A DNA stretch of 64,000 nt from Pomacea canaliculata (GCF_003073045.1 NC_037595.1:13446074-13510073); one strand, 5' to 3'. Counted from the stretch's first letter, positions 48,798 through 60,671 are shown. Translations and numbers: made by a program. Notes: generated from the sequence alone by a model not told the origin.

Positions 48798-49789
48798 TTC
48801 CTCTGCATCTAACAGAAGAATGTGTGGAACTATGTGTGAGTCTGCTTCTGATTAGGGCCTCTTCATACCATGCAATGTATGGGCAGATATTTTATATCAA
48901 CAAACGATATGAAGGCCGCTGCAACCAAAACTGCTTTCTAGTATAGAAGAAAAAAAGAAATTCATGCTAGATTATTTTATTCTGCCACACAAATTCAAGA
49001 TATCGGAAACTGCTTAATTTGACAAAAAATCTGGAAAAGAAAAATTAGTTAACACTGTCTGACTGATTAGTCCGTGTGGCCTGGTAACATTCACGATATC
49101 ATGACAAGAGATATACGAGTACACACGCACACAAATACCTACAAAATACAATTTAATCAAAAAATGCGAAAAATACTTGTGTTTCCTTTCTTGTAGTCTC
49201 GAAGGAGGGCAGGATTTAGCAATTGCATGTGTGAATGCATGTTATGAAATATTTAATACAGTCTTTTTTTTAAAAAAAGAAACAAGATTCATTTCATTGC
49301 TGCAAAACAAATTTTAGCCTGCGAAAATAACTTATGTGTTAATGCTGATGTTTGATATCTGTGAAATATATTTTAGGCAGACGACAGTTGCCTGCATGTG
49401 TAGCCGTGATGTGTATGTTGGTGGATATCATGATGCAGAATGTGAAACAGTTTAAACCTGTGGTGAAATAAAGACAGGACTTGTAACAGCGGCTGGTACT
49501 CTAGTTAACTGTATGCATGTACACATACCTGTATATTTATAGCTTAAGACTATTATTTATAGCGTCAGTAAAGAGTTTAAGACATTTTAATAATTAAAGA
49601 ACGTGTTCGTCATTTCATTTTTAATCGATAATTATTAAAATTTATTTATTAAAATGTTTTTGGATAAGAAACTGTGTCGGTGTGTGTTATTTTTACAGCT
49701 TGAAGATCAGAATGTTTCTAGACTGACACATGTTCTCATATCCTATATCTTCGTTTTCTTCATCGCAAGCAAAAAGTGGAGGATGGCAT

Positions 49790-49905
49790 GCGCCTCACGT
49801 ACACACATCTCGGTTTGCTTCAGGCGCGAGCGGGAACTGAATCCCCGGCCATTAGCCGCCAGGCCTGCTGCACTCACCAAGACTGTCTTCCCAGACCTTA
49901 ACTTG
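49790..49905 (-). mobile_element. possible tRNA-derived SINE fragment
   Basis: On the minus strand, an A-box-like TTGGTGAGTGCAGCAGG is followed about 45 bases on by GGATTCAGTTCCC, close to a B-box. No tail or target duplication was seen. Confidence 0.35.
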
Positions 49906-50284
49906 TTTTGGTGGTGAGTCGGACTCACGTGTCTCATACATCTTGTCTAGACGACGAGGACGCAGTCTCAGACACAAGCAATACGCAAACAAATAAGACA
50001 AATTAAAAGCTACAGACAGCTGGGTTGATATATATGTTCAGCCCTTGTTAGTCCTCAAAAATAATGATTGCGTGTCTGTTTACCTGCCTGCCTGCGGTCT
50101 GTCTAGCTAGATGGTTGGCTGGATGGATTTTTTTTCTCTCTATCTTAACTTTCTCTACTCGAATGTGTGCATTAGATTCTAACACCATATCTCTTCCACC
50201 CAACTCTTTCTCTCCTCTCTCCCTTCCCTTGTTTCTCTCTCTCTTTTCCTCTCATCCTTGCTGTCAACCTAGATAAATCAAATA

Positions 50285-50790
50285 TCTTGATCTTTCCAAT
50301 GTAGGGAAAATGGTTCTTTGGTAATTCTTCTTTAAAAATGTGAATGTATACAAATATTTGGGCATAGTTTTCTCCACGAGGTGTATTTTCATAAATGCAT
50401 TAGAACATATAGCTGAAAATGCAAAGAGGGGAGTTATAAGTATTCTTAAACTGTTGTAGTACATTGGTGATACTTCACCAAACCTGTTTTTCAAACTTTT
50501 TGGTGCTCAGATCCAGCCAATACTTTTGTATGGGTCTGAAATATGGGGTCTATCTGTGCACCAGTAATGATAGTATTAATTAAGGTTGACACCTTTGCAA
50601 TGAAAAGATTTTTAGGAGTCACAACCAGACACCTAACTCGTTGACATAAGGGGAATGTGGTAGATTCCCTTTATTTGTCAAGGCATCAGTGCGATGTGTT
50701 GGATATTGGCTCCGTCTGCTAAGAATGTCACAAACTAGACTCCAGAAGAAAGCCTATTTAATGCAAACACTACTATGAAAATGTTAATTA
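50285..50790 (+). mobile_element. decayed LINE (non-LTR retrotransposon), reverse transcriptase C-terminal part
   Basis: Translation shows VNVYKYLGIVFSTR, then NAKRGVISILK, then LFFKLF and QIQPILLYGSEIWG. This is the thumb-region pattern YKYLG...PILLYGSEIWG of LINE reverse transcriptases, probably RTE/CR1/Jockey-like. The frame is broken by stops and shifts, and only the C-terminal part is present. An A-rich run lies near 50.84 kb. Confidence 0.7.
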
Positions 50791-51823
50791 TTATGGCTGT
50801 TGTTGTTCCCCTTGAAATAGGCTCAGGACTACTCATAAAAAAAAAAAAATTGGAATCTTGGAATCTCTTATCTCCTCTCACGTTGCATCTCTTACTCCTT
50901 CTCTTCCTGTCTAGCTATATCTGTGTGAGAAATAGAGAGCTATAGTGTGTGTGTGTTTCGCGCACGAGCGAGAGAGAGAAATCACCTCTTTGCACCACAA
51001 ACATGCGAAGTACATCGTAAAAGTCATCTCTACTCAAAGAGTCTGCCAAGTAGACAAAAATCGTGTCTATTTAACTAGTCACAGTGTGGCTTGAACTCTG
51101 CGATGAGGTCGAATTTCCATTAATTATTTTTTGCTGTGAGTCCTGGAATTTACCCGCTCATAGAAAGTGACTCGGAAATTTTTTCAATATTTGCTTACTC
51201 TCGTCCCCATCATCCGCCTTTGAAATGTTTGCCGTCAAGTCTCGAGACGTGCCCGAGTACAAGAGGAAATTTCTCGGCTTCCTGGTCATCCAGTGCTCAC
51301 ATCGTGTTGGGTAAATTAGTCACTGATGTGTGCTCGTGCGTTCGTGTGTCTGTATATGCCTATCTGTGTGTGTTTGTGTGTGCGTGAGCAGGTATGCAGT
51401 CAGGCATGTACTTTTCAGTTACATATATAATTACACATGTACACATATACGCATGTACACCTTGACTACAGGTGCATACAGTCAAGTTTTTAGCTTTTAC
51501 CAAGTTGTGACCTTATTATGACTATTTGCCTCGGCACTTCCTTCTGATTGATTACTTTCAACTAAACTTACAGTCTCATCCGTTTGTTTAGCTGTGGTTA
51601 GTGCTGAGTACTGCCAGCTCCTTGCTGTGATCGTCAGTAGTTCATTAATCTGGTTTGTTTCCTTCTCTCGGCACAATGGGAGGGCGGGCCACTTAGTTCC
51701 ATGACCTACAGTGACTTAGTCTGCACCTAGAGACACCGAGTGTGAAGACGCACTGGCTGTGTATTTAGAGTCGTTCGTGGTCCTCACATCGTCCTGCGTG
51801 TACGGACTTCATTTCATTGTGGT

Positions 51824-51853
51824 ATGGAGTCTTTCACGCAAGTTTCAGTCATG
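51824..51853 (+). CDS. defensin-like exon 1 (start of signal peptide)
   Basis: A 30-bp coding exon, MESFTQVSVM, ending in phase 0 at ATG|GTGAGT. The start has G at -3 and G at +4. Confidence 0.7.
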
Positions 51854-53079
51854 GTGAGTAAAGAAACGGGTTTTCATAGTCTGAAGAGAACGTGTAACGA
51901 ATCTGTTCTTAATGTTCTGGTACCTGCCACTGGCTGTGACATAATGCATATTGCATTTTTTGAAAAAAGGATGAGAAACTCAAACGTGAAACAAAACATG
52001 CTTTTATCTAAAGAAATGTCATTGCCTTTCGGGGCCAATTCAAGTGACATTCGGTTTTTCGAGTTGAAATTTGAGAAATTTTCAAGTTTTTAATGAAAAG
52101 CGCTAATGCCAGCGATACGAAACCATTAGTTGTCATGTTTTCCAAGGCAGCACCTGTTGAACTGTCAGATTGCATTTTTCCCCCTTATTTTTTTTTTATT
52201 TTTTTTTATAAATTTGTGCATGAATCCTCCAGCACTATTACGTTTCTTACATTTTACATTTATCCATTATCTTCATGGGCCACCAAACAAAAGTGGACCG
52301 CCTGCAGCTTTCCTTTTAAAACATTAATGTTTTCTTTCATCTTCGCCAGAAAAAGCAAGGCCAGCGACTTGTCATCTGCACCGCAGTTCACATCATGGTC
52401 CTGCTTTGCTCTGCTGAGACATCGAGAGGCCTCGAAATAAACAGCTCTGCTAACAGACAGCAACTTTTTCGTTTTTCGGTGCCATCAAGGTACAGAGGAG
52501 CTGTCCTAGGGCCGGAGACCTACGGGTGGCTGGAGGAGCGATATGGTCAAGATTCTTTGGACAAAGCCGGAGTCCACAGAGCTCGTATCCTTTACTCAGC
52601 GGCGCGCTCGGAACTATGTGTGTTTGTTTATTTGTAATCATGTTACAATATATTTTTTTTGATAATAGTAAACTGGCCATTAAGACGGTTATCTACTTGA
52701 CTGTCTGGTGGTAGGTTGCTAGGTTGGATGGATGCTTTGTATTCACTGTATGTTCCTGTATGATCATGCACAATCTTGTAAGCCGATAGAATGAGAGAGC
52801 AAAAGGAATTGATAGATAGCGAAATATTTCTTTAGTTATCGAATTTATGGACAAATGATTTTTTGACCCGTGGTTTTCTTTAATCAAAATCTAGCCACCG
52901 ATGAACATGCTTGTGGACAGAAGGGGTGGTGTAAAGACAGTTGTCTCCCTACAGAAACAAAAGACTGGACATTGAAAGACTTGTGTGGTGTACTTAATTG
53001 TTGTGCTCCATTGGAATCAAGTGACTACGAACACTCGGAGGATCCTTCTAAAACCGAGTCGATATATCTACAGTCGTAA
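51824..53079 (+). CDS. big-defensin-like secreted protein
   Basis: Three exons (51824-51853, 52350-52617, 52895-53079) give 160 aa, with phase 0 then phase 1 introns. Residues 1-32 form a signal peptide (hydrophobic 17-32, ending LLCSA) split by intron 1. Residues about 57-92 (RYRGAVLGPETYGWLEERYG... AGV) resemble the N-terminal domain of big defensins (G..V.P..F.WL...YG..A...AG). Residues 104-136 have six cysteines, 106, 112, 116, 130, 135 and 136, spaced C-X5-C-X3-C-X13-C-X4-CC with GWC after the first gap. Horseshoe crab and bivalve big defensins have C-X6-C-X3-C-X13/14-C-X4-CC and the same GWC. The family acts as secreted antimicrobial effectors. Odd: a 24-residue acidic tail after the last Cys, and a charged rather than hydrophobic N-terminal domain. 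Antimicrobial function is inferred, not shown. Confidence 0.8.
52350..52617 (+). CDS. defensin-like exon 2 (signal h-region and N-terminal domain)
   Basis: Acceptor TTCGCCAG. It begins KKQGQRLVICTAVHIMVLL and carries the big-defensin N-terminal-like domain. The donor is T|GTGTGT in phase 1, the weakest junction of the model but the one whose phase matches exon 3. Confidence 0.75.
52895..53079 (+). CDS. defensin-like exon 3 (six-cysteine domain and acidic tail)
   Basis: Acceptor AAAATCTAG, phase 1. It encodes TDEHACGQKGWCKDSC, then a 13-residue loop and CGVLNCC, followed by a tail with six acidic residues and one Lys, and a TAA stop. The defensin fold on its own exon matches the modular layout known for big defensins. 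Confidence 0.85.
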
Positions 53080-53282
53080 AAAAGGGTTTCTAAACAAGAT
53101 GTTAGCAGCCAGATCACACACTGATATATACTTACTTATATACTGACAAATCAACTTACAAACGAGAAAGATTGTCGATGACTGTGTGTGTGAGTGCGTA
53201 CGTGTTTGTGTGTGTGTGTGTGTGTGGAGGGTGCAGGGGAATCGCCAACTGCTGACCTAAGGTGAACAGAGAGTGTCAAAAG

Positions 53283-53288
53283 AATAAA
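53283..53288 (+). terminator. polyadenylation signal AATAAA (defensin-like gene)
   Basis: A hexamer about 205 bases after the stop. A second candidate is at 53557-53562. Confidence 0.4.
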
Positions 53289-54111
53289 AATTGAATCAGA
53301 GGATATACAACTAAATTCTGGCGACAGTGAAGAGGCGCAAGCTGATCTATAGTTTTGCCATGTCTACCGGCACGACGCATTGACTGTCGTTCAGGGTACC
53401 TAGACAGGCGATCAACAAAGAGGCGGACAAAGGGGAAAAACTGGAACTAGCCATACCATGCAGGACATGAAGACTGTTGCTCAAGTCTTGCTGCGTCTGT
53501 TCTCTCTGACGACCAGTTCCTGAGCTATCTCTCCATATATATATATAAAGTATGACAATAAAGAAATAGCTTTAAAATCTTATTTTTGTTTATTTCATTT
53601 TTACACCAGTTTTTTTTCAGTCCATTTTTGTTACTGTTTCAGTGTTACATTTTGTACGATGAACGTTGTATGCATATGCCTTTTGAAATATCTTCTTGCA
53701 CTTTTATCTTGTAAATGCCTGGCAGCAAAGTGTGTATTTCTAATTCTTAAATGAGACAATGCAACTTTTAGTTATCAAAAATAATACAATTTTGTACTCT
53801 TGTTTGTCTTCCTGAAAACGATAGCTTCTCATCCACCCTACGTGTTTGGAAACTGACTTTTAAAAATTCTTGAAAATGACAAGGTACTCTTCTAGCCACC
53901 TTTTGCCCTTTTCTTAGAAAAAAAAAAAGAGAAGCTATATGATATATAAAGTCGTCAGTTGGTCACTCACATACAAGGGTTAATAAAATACTTCACTCAC
54001 ATGAGATACAGAATATCTATACATCTGATGTACTGTAGTAAAGAGAGCAGTGTTTTTAGTCTTTCTCTTGCTTTCATTCTTTTTTACTTTCTGTTTTGCT
54101 CTCTCTCTCTC

Positions 54112-54123
54112 TCACACACACAC

Positions 54124-54204
<81 letters not shown>
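54112..54204. repeat. (CA)n microsatellite
   Basis: About 45 CA units with one CG interruption, preceded by a CT run. Confidence 0.97.
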
Positions 54205-54208
<4 letters not shown>

Positions 54209-54789
54209 AAATAAAAATAATAATAATAAAATGAAAGGTAAGAGAGAATCATGAAATCACTCTAACACGGGAAGTAAGCAAAGAAAACAAAACGAAACTA
54301 TATTCTCTAGTTATTTCCCTTGAGTTTTTTTATTTGCAAAAACAAACACAAATCTGTTATAGTTCCTGAGTATATAGCATTTTTATTGGCATCGTATGTA
54401 AAGATATTCATGGATAATTAATACTGCACAAATTTTAAATATAATAATGGGTAACAACATCATTTATTTTAAAAAGTTGAAAGGCAATGGAAAGGGAGAA
54501 GTCAATTTTATAAATTGCTCATTCTTTAAAGTTTTGATTTTATTTTCATGGTGTTTATATGTTTATATAAGACGTGTCTAAATCCCAGATGAAAGAAATC
54601 AGCAAACCATGAAAAAGATATACAGCCCACGGCCGTGTCTAAAATTTGTGTACAGACTAATCACTAATTACTGAGACAGGGACCCTACTTCCGAAGGTGT
54701 GACCCGCTTTCACAGTGTATGTGGCAACAACCCAGTTTGACCTTTATTTATACTGCCAACTTTTCAGGGACTAGAATATCACTGTAGTA

Positions 54790-57700
54790 ATGGAGAGACT
54801 GAAAATTCTGACGCTGAATTGCTGGTAAGACTTTCCTTGAAGTGTGTTTTTCATAAACCTTTCGCCGCCTTGTTTCGATATGGGGCACGAACCATTTTGT
54901 GTAATGGATAAAGCAGTGCAGTATGGATGTAATAACCCATGCCCGTACAGCTTCGAAGCAAGAATTAATCTGTTGTTTAAGAGATGAAGACAGCAGATAA
55001 TCTGCTTTCAACTTCTTAGTTATCTCACGAGAAGTGTTTTACCGTGAAAATTTTTTTTAACCGTTTCAACATTGCATACCTTGATTTTATTTGTATTTCT
55101 CTCCCCACCCCCACCCCTGTGCATTTACTCTCTTAGAATACATTAAAGCGACTTGGTGAGTACTTGCTTTCTAATGAGTGTAATCCGTATAATTCTGTTA
55201 TAATTTTTGGTTACATAAGTTTAAACTCTATGATAGAGGATAAGATCCTTACATAGGTACAAGTTGATTAGTGTAGTGTTAGGATTGAACAACAATCAGC
55301 TCGTCGCAGTCAACTAAGAGAAACGGGTGTGGTTCAGGCATGTCGTCTTACATGATACCTTGCCAAAGACAGTTTTGCAGGGTTATTTTAAAGGCTACTG
55401 ACACTGAGGACAGCAGAAAAAAGGCTATAGGTAACAAACATAAAAGAGTGAACCGGCTGTTCACTGTCGAACCACTGGGAGGTCCTGGTGTCAGTACACC
55501 CAAGCTGTGTGTGAACTTGTTTCCCCTTTGACAGATAACTCCAGTTCCATTTAAAGGATAAAATTAAGAAGGCATGAGCAACAGGTTTTTTTAAAAAAAA
55601 CAAACCCTATTGACATGGAGACTTTCATAAACAGTTTTGTAAGAGGAGAGTTTTGCTGAGCAGAGCTGAAGATTTGTGTATACATCCTAACTCATGATCA
55701 TTGATTTTCTTGACAGGGGTGTACCAGTTCCTTTTGTCTGCAAAATGAGACCACAGAGAATCCTTGCTATTGCTAAGGAGTTGTCCAAGGGACAGTACGA
55801 CATTGTGGTCCTTCAGGAGGTGTGTATGAGTAGATTTTGACAGTGTTTTAGATTATAAATCAGAAAATATAAAAGGAACAGTTTATTGTAATTATCAATT
55901 TAAAGTTTGGACGTGAAAAAGGGCAGGAGGTCTTTAAATTAGTCTTCTTCTATCTCATTCAATACAGGTGTACAATGCAACTGAGCTATAGAATAGCTCA
56001 TTCAATATGGGTGCATCAACACAATCGAGCTATAGAGCTATGAAGATTTTTGCATTCACAGATGCAAACTTTACAGTCCTTGTGTTTGTCTTTTTCTCAA
56101 CAGGTATGGTTGAAGAGTGATTACAATATTATATGTGAAAACATTAGCAGTGTCTTGCCACACAACCATTATTTCTACAGGTATGACTTTTTGATTCATG
56201 AGGAAACAGTCATTATTGCTTTTTCCAATGATAGGGGGATAGTAAATGCTGAAGAGTCTGTATTCTAAATCTAAATCTGTGCAAGTTTTTAACACAGTTT
56301 ATATTGTTTATGATTTACAGACATCACCAGTATTTTTCCTTAAAAACTATACCATCACGGGTAGAAAAAATATCCAATGTTGAAAAAACTTCAGAAGACT
56401 GTTTGATTGTTTCAGTGGTGTTATCGGGAGTGGAGTGTGCGTGTTCTCAAAAGTGCCGATACTGGAGACATTTTTCCACAAGTTCCAGCTCAATGGGCAT
56501 GCTTACAAAGTTCACCATGGTGACTGGTTTGGGGGCAAAGGTGTTGGCCTTTGTATTCTAAACTATAAGGGATTAAAGATCAATCTCTATGCTACACATG
56601 TAAGCTGACTCTTTGTGCAAAAATCAGTGAATACATGAACATGAATACGAGCATATTGTAACTAGTTATATATGGATTTTTTTAAGACCACAGTGGTATG
56701 GGTTCTACTTAAGCAGTTGCTGAATGGGCAGGATGATCAATTTTCCAGCCACAGGCCTCAAACCACTCAAGTGTACTATCCACCAGGTTATGGAGCCTTC
56801 CCTTTGTTGATTGTATCATACATCCCTGCAGTATACATGTACCTGTTTGTATTTGTAGTTGTCACCTCAGTACCGCTACATTACTTTGTTTGCATTTGCT
56901 TCATTAAATTCCACTGTGTATTGCTTTATTGGAGTATCATCTTACATGTCTGACTCTAGCTGCATGCAGAATACAACCGGTCAGATGATGAGTACCTGCC
57001 ACACAGAGTGTCTCAGGCCTTTGAAATGAGCCAGTTTATTCGCTACACATCAACCAACTGTGATGTCGTCATAGCTGCCGGAGACTTCAATTTGGAGAGC
57101 AATGATGTTGGCTACAAAGTTTTGGTTACAAACACACCTCTGAGAGATACATGGGAGCAAAAGGTTTTCTAAACTTTGTACATCTTGCAGTTTCTTATTT
57201 CTGTTGCTCCTTTTCTCTAATTTGCTCAGTGTTGTTGAAAGAAAGCAGATTGATTTCTTCGGCACTGTACACCCCAAACAAAAATGTTTCCTTTTCCTGC
57301 AGTCCTCAGTTTGAAATCCATACATTGCGCAGTACATTAGCCCTCTTTTTTTAATCCCTTCCCCAAACACAGACCTTCCTTTCCATATAGCTGTTCCTTT
57401 CCCTTGCTGTAACTGTAACTAGTTTTAAAGCACTTGGTACTGACAAGAAGACTGCTCTGTGTAAAAACAGTTTTATTTTTAGTGAAGTGTGCAAGGCTAT
57501 AAGTGTTACTACTGTCACTTTCAGAAAAACACACCTGATAGCAACTTATCAGGGTCAACATGTGAGTGTCCATTCAACCCATTCAGTGACAAGAATCAGG
57601 TCCAAATACAGCAAGATGGCAAACGTATTGACTACATATTATATGAGGCCAAAACAGGTATTGTGGTTTTTCAGTTCCAGCAAGCAATCTTTTGTCAAGT

Positions 57701-59310
57701 TCATCATTTTTATTGTCTCCACAGTATTAACTTGCTCACTTAATTAAATAGATTTTTTTCAGAGTACTATATGTAATTTTAAAAATTATTCTTCACTGTT
57801 ATTGTCTGTGATCAGCTGTGATGTTTACTGTGGCAATGTCCTTCAGGTGTGAATATCACTGTGGAACGCTGCATCACCACCCTAGGAATGGTGCCAGGTC
57901 AGCAGTATTCTTTTTCTGACCATGAAGCTGTAGCTTCAGATCTTCTGCTGCTACGGTCTTCGGAAGGTAAGTCTGTCAGTGACATTATCAGAAAACTGGG
58001 AAATGACCTCTTGATGGCAGGAGAGGGGGGATAATTAATATATATGGTTCTGTCCCTTGAGTTCTACTTGTTTGGTTTTTCTTTAGCAGATAATTGTGCA
58101 TGACATTATCAAAATGCAGCAAATAGTAGCTTCACCAGGCATATAAATAATAAGTTATAAATTTTATTTATTTATCATATAACATATATATATATAAAGC
58201 ACTATCAGTGACTTTATAAAAAATTTGGACTTTTTGTATGCCCAATAAGGAACTGATTATATTACTTATTAGGCAAATCATTCATTATTTATTTAGTATA
58301 ATTATGAATTTATGACATATGGCTAGTTTGTTTTTATTGTATTAAATATGTTGCTACTTATATACATAATTTGTAAGTAAGGAATGGTTGGGAATAAAAG
58401 TTATCTAAAATCTGTTAATTTTGCTGAACATCTCACCTAAGTGGATGCCATATCACACAAACATCTTGAGAAAAATCTTGTGAGTGTCATAGGAAACCTG
58501 GTTTGTGGAAGAGCAAGTAACACTCATATGGTAGCACCCACTTGAATCTGTCTGTGGGCCTAAATTGTTCATTGGCTTTTGTGCTGCAAATATAAACTAG
58601 CATATGCTGAAGCAAACTAAGTTGAGAGAACAGTTTTCCACCATAGCCTTGTGCACAGAGAGTATTACGGCAGTTGTTATATTAAAATTGGGCAAAATAC
58701 TGTGCCTTTGAAAGTGTGTGTATATGTAATTTTGTTTTATGTTGAAATGGTGGCTCAGGACACAACAAAAGGCTTTTAAGTCTGTTGTAAATGTTTAAAG
58801 GAAAAAATTGCAAGGGACAAATTGATGCATGTGTTAAAAATAAAATATCAAGATAAACCTTGCCAAAACCTTAAAGATAAAATAAATATTGCTTCAACTT
58901 CATTTATATCAAAACCTTTATTGGCGGTCCTAATCATGACAGCGTTTGCTTTCGTTTCAGAAACACAACCAGTTGATACTTCTTTGGAGACTGAGCGCAA
59001 TGCATACCTCATTGCAGCTCAGAACATTGTGAAAGAGGGTGTAATTCAAGTTCGGCGAACTATCACTGGCCTGCAGCTCCAAGCTCTGGGTCTGGCTGTT
59101 CTCCTGCTAGGGCTGTGCAATACAGAGTTGTCTGTCACTAATCCCATCATCATTATTTTCTTCCTTGGCTTGGTGAAGCTTGTGTTGGCTGTAGCAGTGG
59201 CTGCCCTTGTTTGGTTAGCATTGGTGGTTAAAGAGGGAGAAGTGCATGGGCTGAAGGCAACAGCAAGTAACCTTGAGCTTCTGTCCAAACACATTTCCGA
59301 GGGGAGGTAG
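54790..59310 (+). CDS. SMPD2: neutral sphingomyelinase, SMPD2 type
   Basis: Eight exons: 54790-54824, 55717-55819, 56104-56180, 56416-56599, 56960-57163, 57525-57657, 57847-57966, 58961-59310. Phases agree and give 401 aa (vertebrate SMPD2 is about 420). It hydrolyses sphingomyelin to ceramide and phosphocholine at internal membranes and needs Mg2+. Seen: exonuclease/endonuclease/phosphatase-fold motifs LNCW with Asn10, VVLQE with Glu46, SGVIGSGVCVFSK, HHGDWFGGKGVG, TH-LHAEYN with His135, AGDFN with Asp174 and Asn176, RIDYILY, and SDHEA with Asp270 and His271. The last exon adds two hydrophobic segments (about 323-338 and 348-375), the C-terminal membrane anchors of the family. The very short first exon (35 bp) ends inside the Trp codon of LNCW. 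The exon 5 donor GTTTTC is non-consensus but the frame is continuous. It appears whole. Confidence 0.97.
54825..55716 (+). other. SMPD2 intron 1
   Basis: Non-coding, AT-rich, 892 bases. A short minus-strand open frame at 54748-55011 has no recognisable domain. Confidence 0.8.
57967..58960 (+). other. SMPD2 intron 7
   Basis: 994 bases, AT-rich, with an imperfect inverted repeat at 58439-58543 and no coding exon. Confidence 0.8.
58439..58543. repeat. imperfect inverted repeat
   Basis: AAGTGGATGCCATATCA at 58439-58455 pairs imperfectly with TCATATGGTAGCACCCACTT at 58524-58543. It could be a hairpin or a small decayed MITE. Confidence 0.5.
58961..59310 (+). CDS. SMPD2 exon 8 (membrane anchors)
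   Basis: Encodes residues 286-401 with two hydrophobic helices and a short charged tail ending HISEGR. Acceptor TTTCGTTTCAG, phase 1. Confidence 0.95.
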
Positions 59311-59376
59311 CTTTCCACAATGTTTTCCACGCATCAGTTTAAATTTTTTAGTGTTGTAAATATGTGCCAGTCAACA

Positions 59377-59382
59377 AATAAA
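59377..59382 (+). terminator. polyadenylation signal AATAAA (SMPD2)
   Basis: A canonical hexamer 67 bases after the stop. Others occur downstream, for example near 59.71 kb. Confidence 0.6.
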
Positions 59383-60249
59383 TGCCATTAAGATTATGAT
59401 AAAATTTTGTCAATGGAAAAAAACAGATTAGTCATAATAAGAGAATTGTATAGAGAGACTACATTTTGAAGAATTTATTTTTATAGTGTTTTTCTTAAAT
59501 AGTTTTGATATGACTGTGGTTATTTTGTATAGCATGTCCTTACCTTAGTTTTACTGATTCTGGGGAAAGTGGTTTATTTTCTCGTTGTGGAAGAAGTACA
59601 TTTGGTTTGATTCTTGACTGACTACTTACCAATATTTTTCACTTGTATACTCATAGATGGTTTTGAAATGATCGGCATCTGAACTGCTCAAAAACTTTTA
59701 GAACCAGAAATAAAATCCATGAAGACTACTAGTCAGTAGCAAAATTATCGAAAACTTTTTCCAACATACTGGGACCAAAACAGAATCATAACATTCTCAC
59801 TATCAGGGAGAATGTCTGGACCACATTAGAAGATAAATAAAAGATCATGCTTTAATTGTAATGTATGATAATATCAGCTATAATATGTGATAAAGTAATA
59901 TACATTCTGCTGATGATGCCATGTAGACTTGGCTATTCAGTTGTTGGTAATTGTGTGGGTATTAATAGTTGATGTTTCAAAGGGCTTAATATTATTTTGT
60001 GTGATATTTTGCATATTCTGTTTATTTTAAAAGGATATAAATATTGTACATATCTGTGTCAAAAAGACTTGATAAAGCTACATACAACAAGGTGTATCTT
60101 CTGACTTGTTATTATTGAGATATTTTTCAAACTTTTTTTTGAAAATCTTGAAATTTTTTTTGCACGAGTGTTCATTTATGCCAACTGGAAAAATGCAATT
60201 GAAATGTAGAGCAGTCCAATAACCTGGACAAAGGAATGTGTACCGGACT

Positions 60250-60330
60250 CTACAGAGGGTAGGGAATGTAAAGTGGCGAAGGAGAGGAGATGGGCACCGT
60301 CCTCATGTAAAGCTGGTCCCGAAATGGTTT
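60250..60330 (+). mobile_element. SINE body fragment
   Basis: Contains GAGATGGGCACCGTCCTCAT and GCTGGTCCCGAAATG, matching the body block of the SINE at 18.48-18.54 kb (ATGATGGGCACTGCC...GACCCCGAGAAATG). The tRNA head is missing or unrecognisable. Confidence 0.55.
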
Positions 60331-60621
60331 TGCATTGTTATTATTTTTAGTACGTTGCGATTATCTGAAAGATTACTATTGCACCAAACAAGTGGTAGTT
60401 GTAAACTCAAAATATGCTAGCAGTAAAATGAATTTTAAGTAGAGTTAAATTTGTTTGCAGAACGAAGTTACCAAATGTCGTGCGCCCAAAACCGACTGTC
60501 AAATTACAATCTCAACTGGATAAAGTTTGTAATACCTACTGCATTTTTGCTTATGTTTTCTTCGAGATCTATAACAGTGATGACCCCTATATGGTCCCTG
60601 AAGCTTGCCAGTGAGATTATG

Positions 60622-60671
60622 TACGTGGTCACGTCAACCATCCGTGGCTGTGGCTACGTGGTCACGTCAAC
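60622..60671. repeat. duplicated TACGTGGTCACGTCAAC
   Basis: Two exact 17-bp copies, at 60622-60638 and 60655-60671, 33 bases apart. Each holds two ACGT cores. Confidence 0.85.

Larger units (their letters stand above)
46537..51823. other. opsin 3' UTR and intergenic region
   Basis: A candidate AATAAA for the opsin is at 46956-46961. Beyond it I see tandem repeats at 47.49 and 48.59 kb, a possible SINE at 49.8 kb, a LINE remnant at 50.3 kb, and no gene before the defensin-like gene. Confidence 0.55.
53080..54789. other. defensin-like 3' UTR and intergenic region before SMPD2
   Basis: Candidate AATAAA signals lie at 53283-53288 and 53557-53562. The rest is AT-rich with a long CA microsatellite. 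No further gene was seen. Confidence 0.55.
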
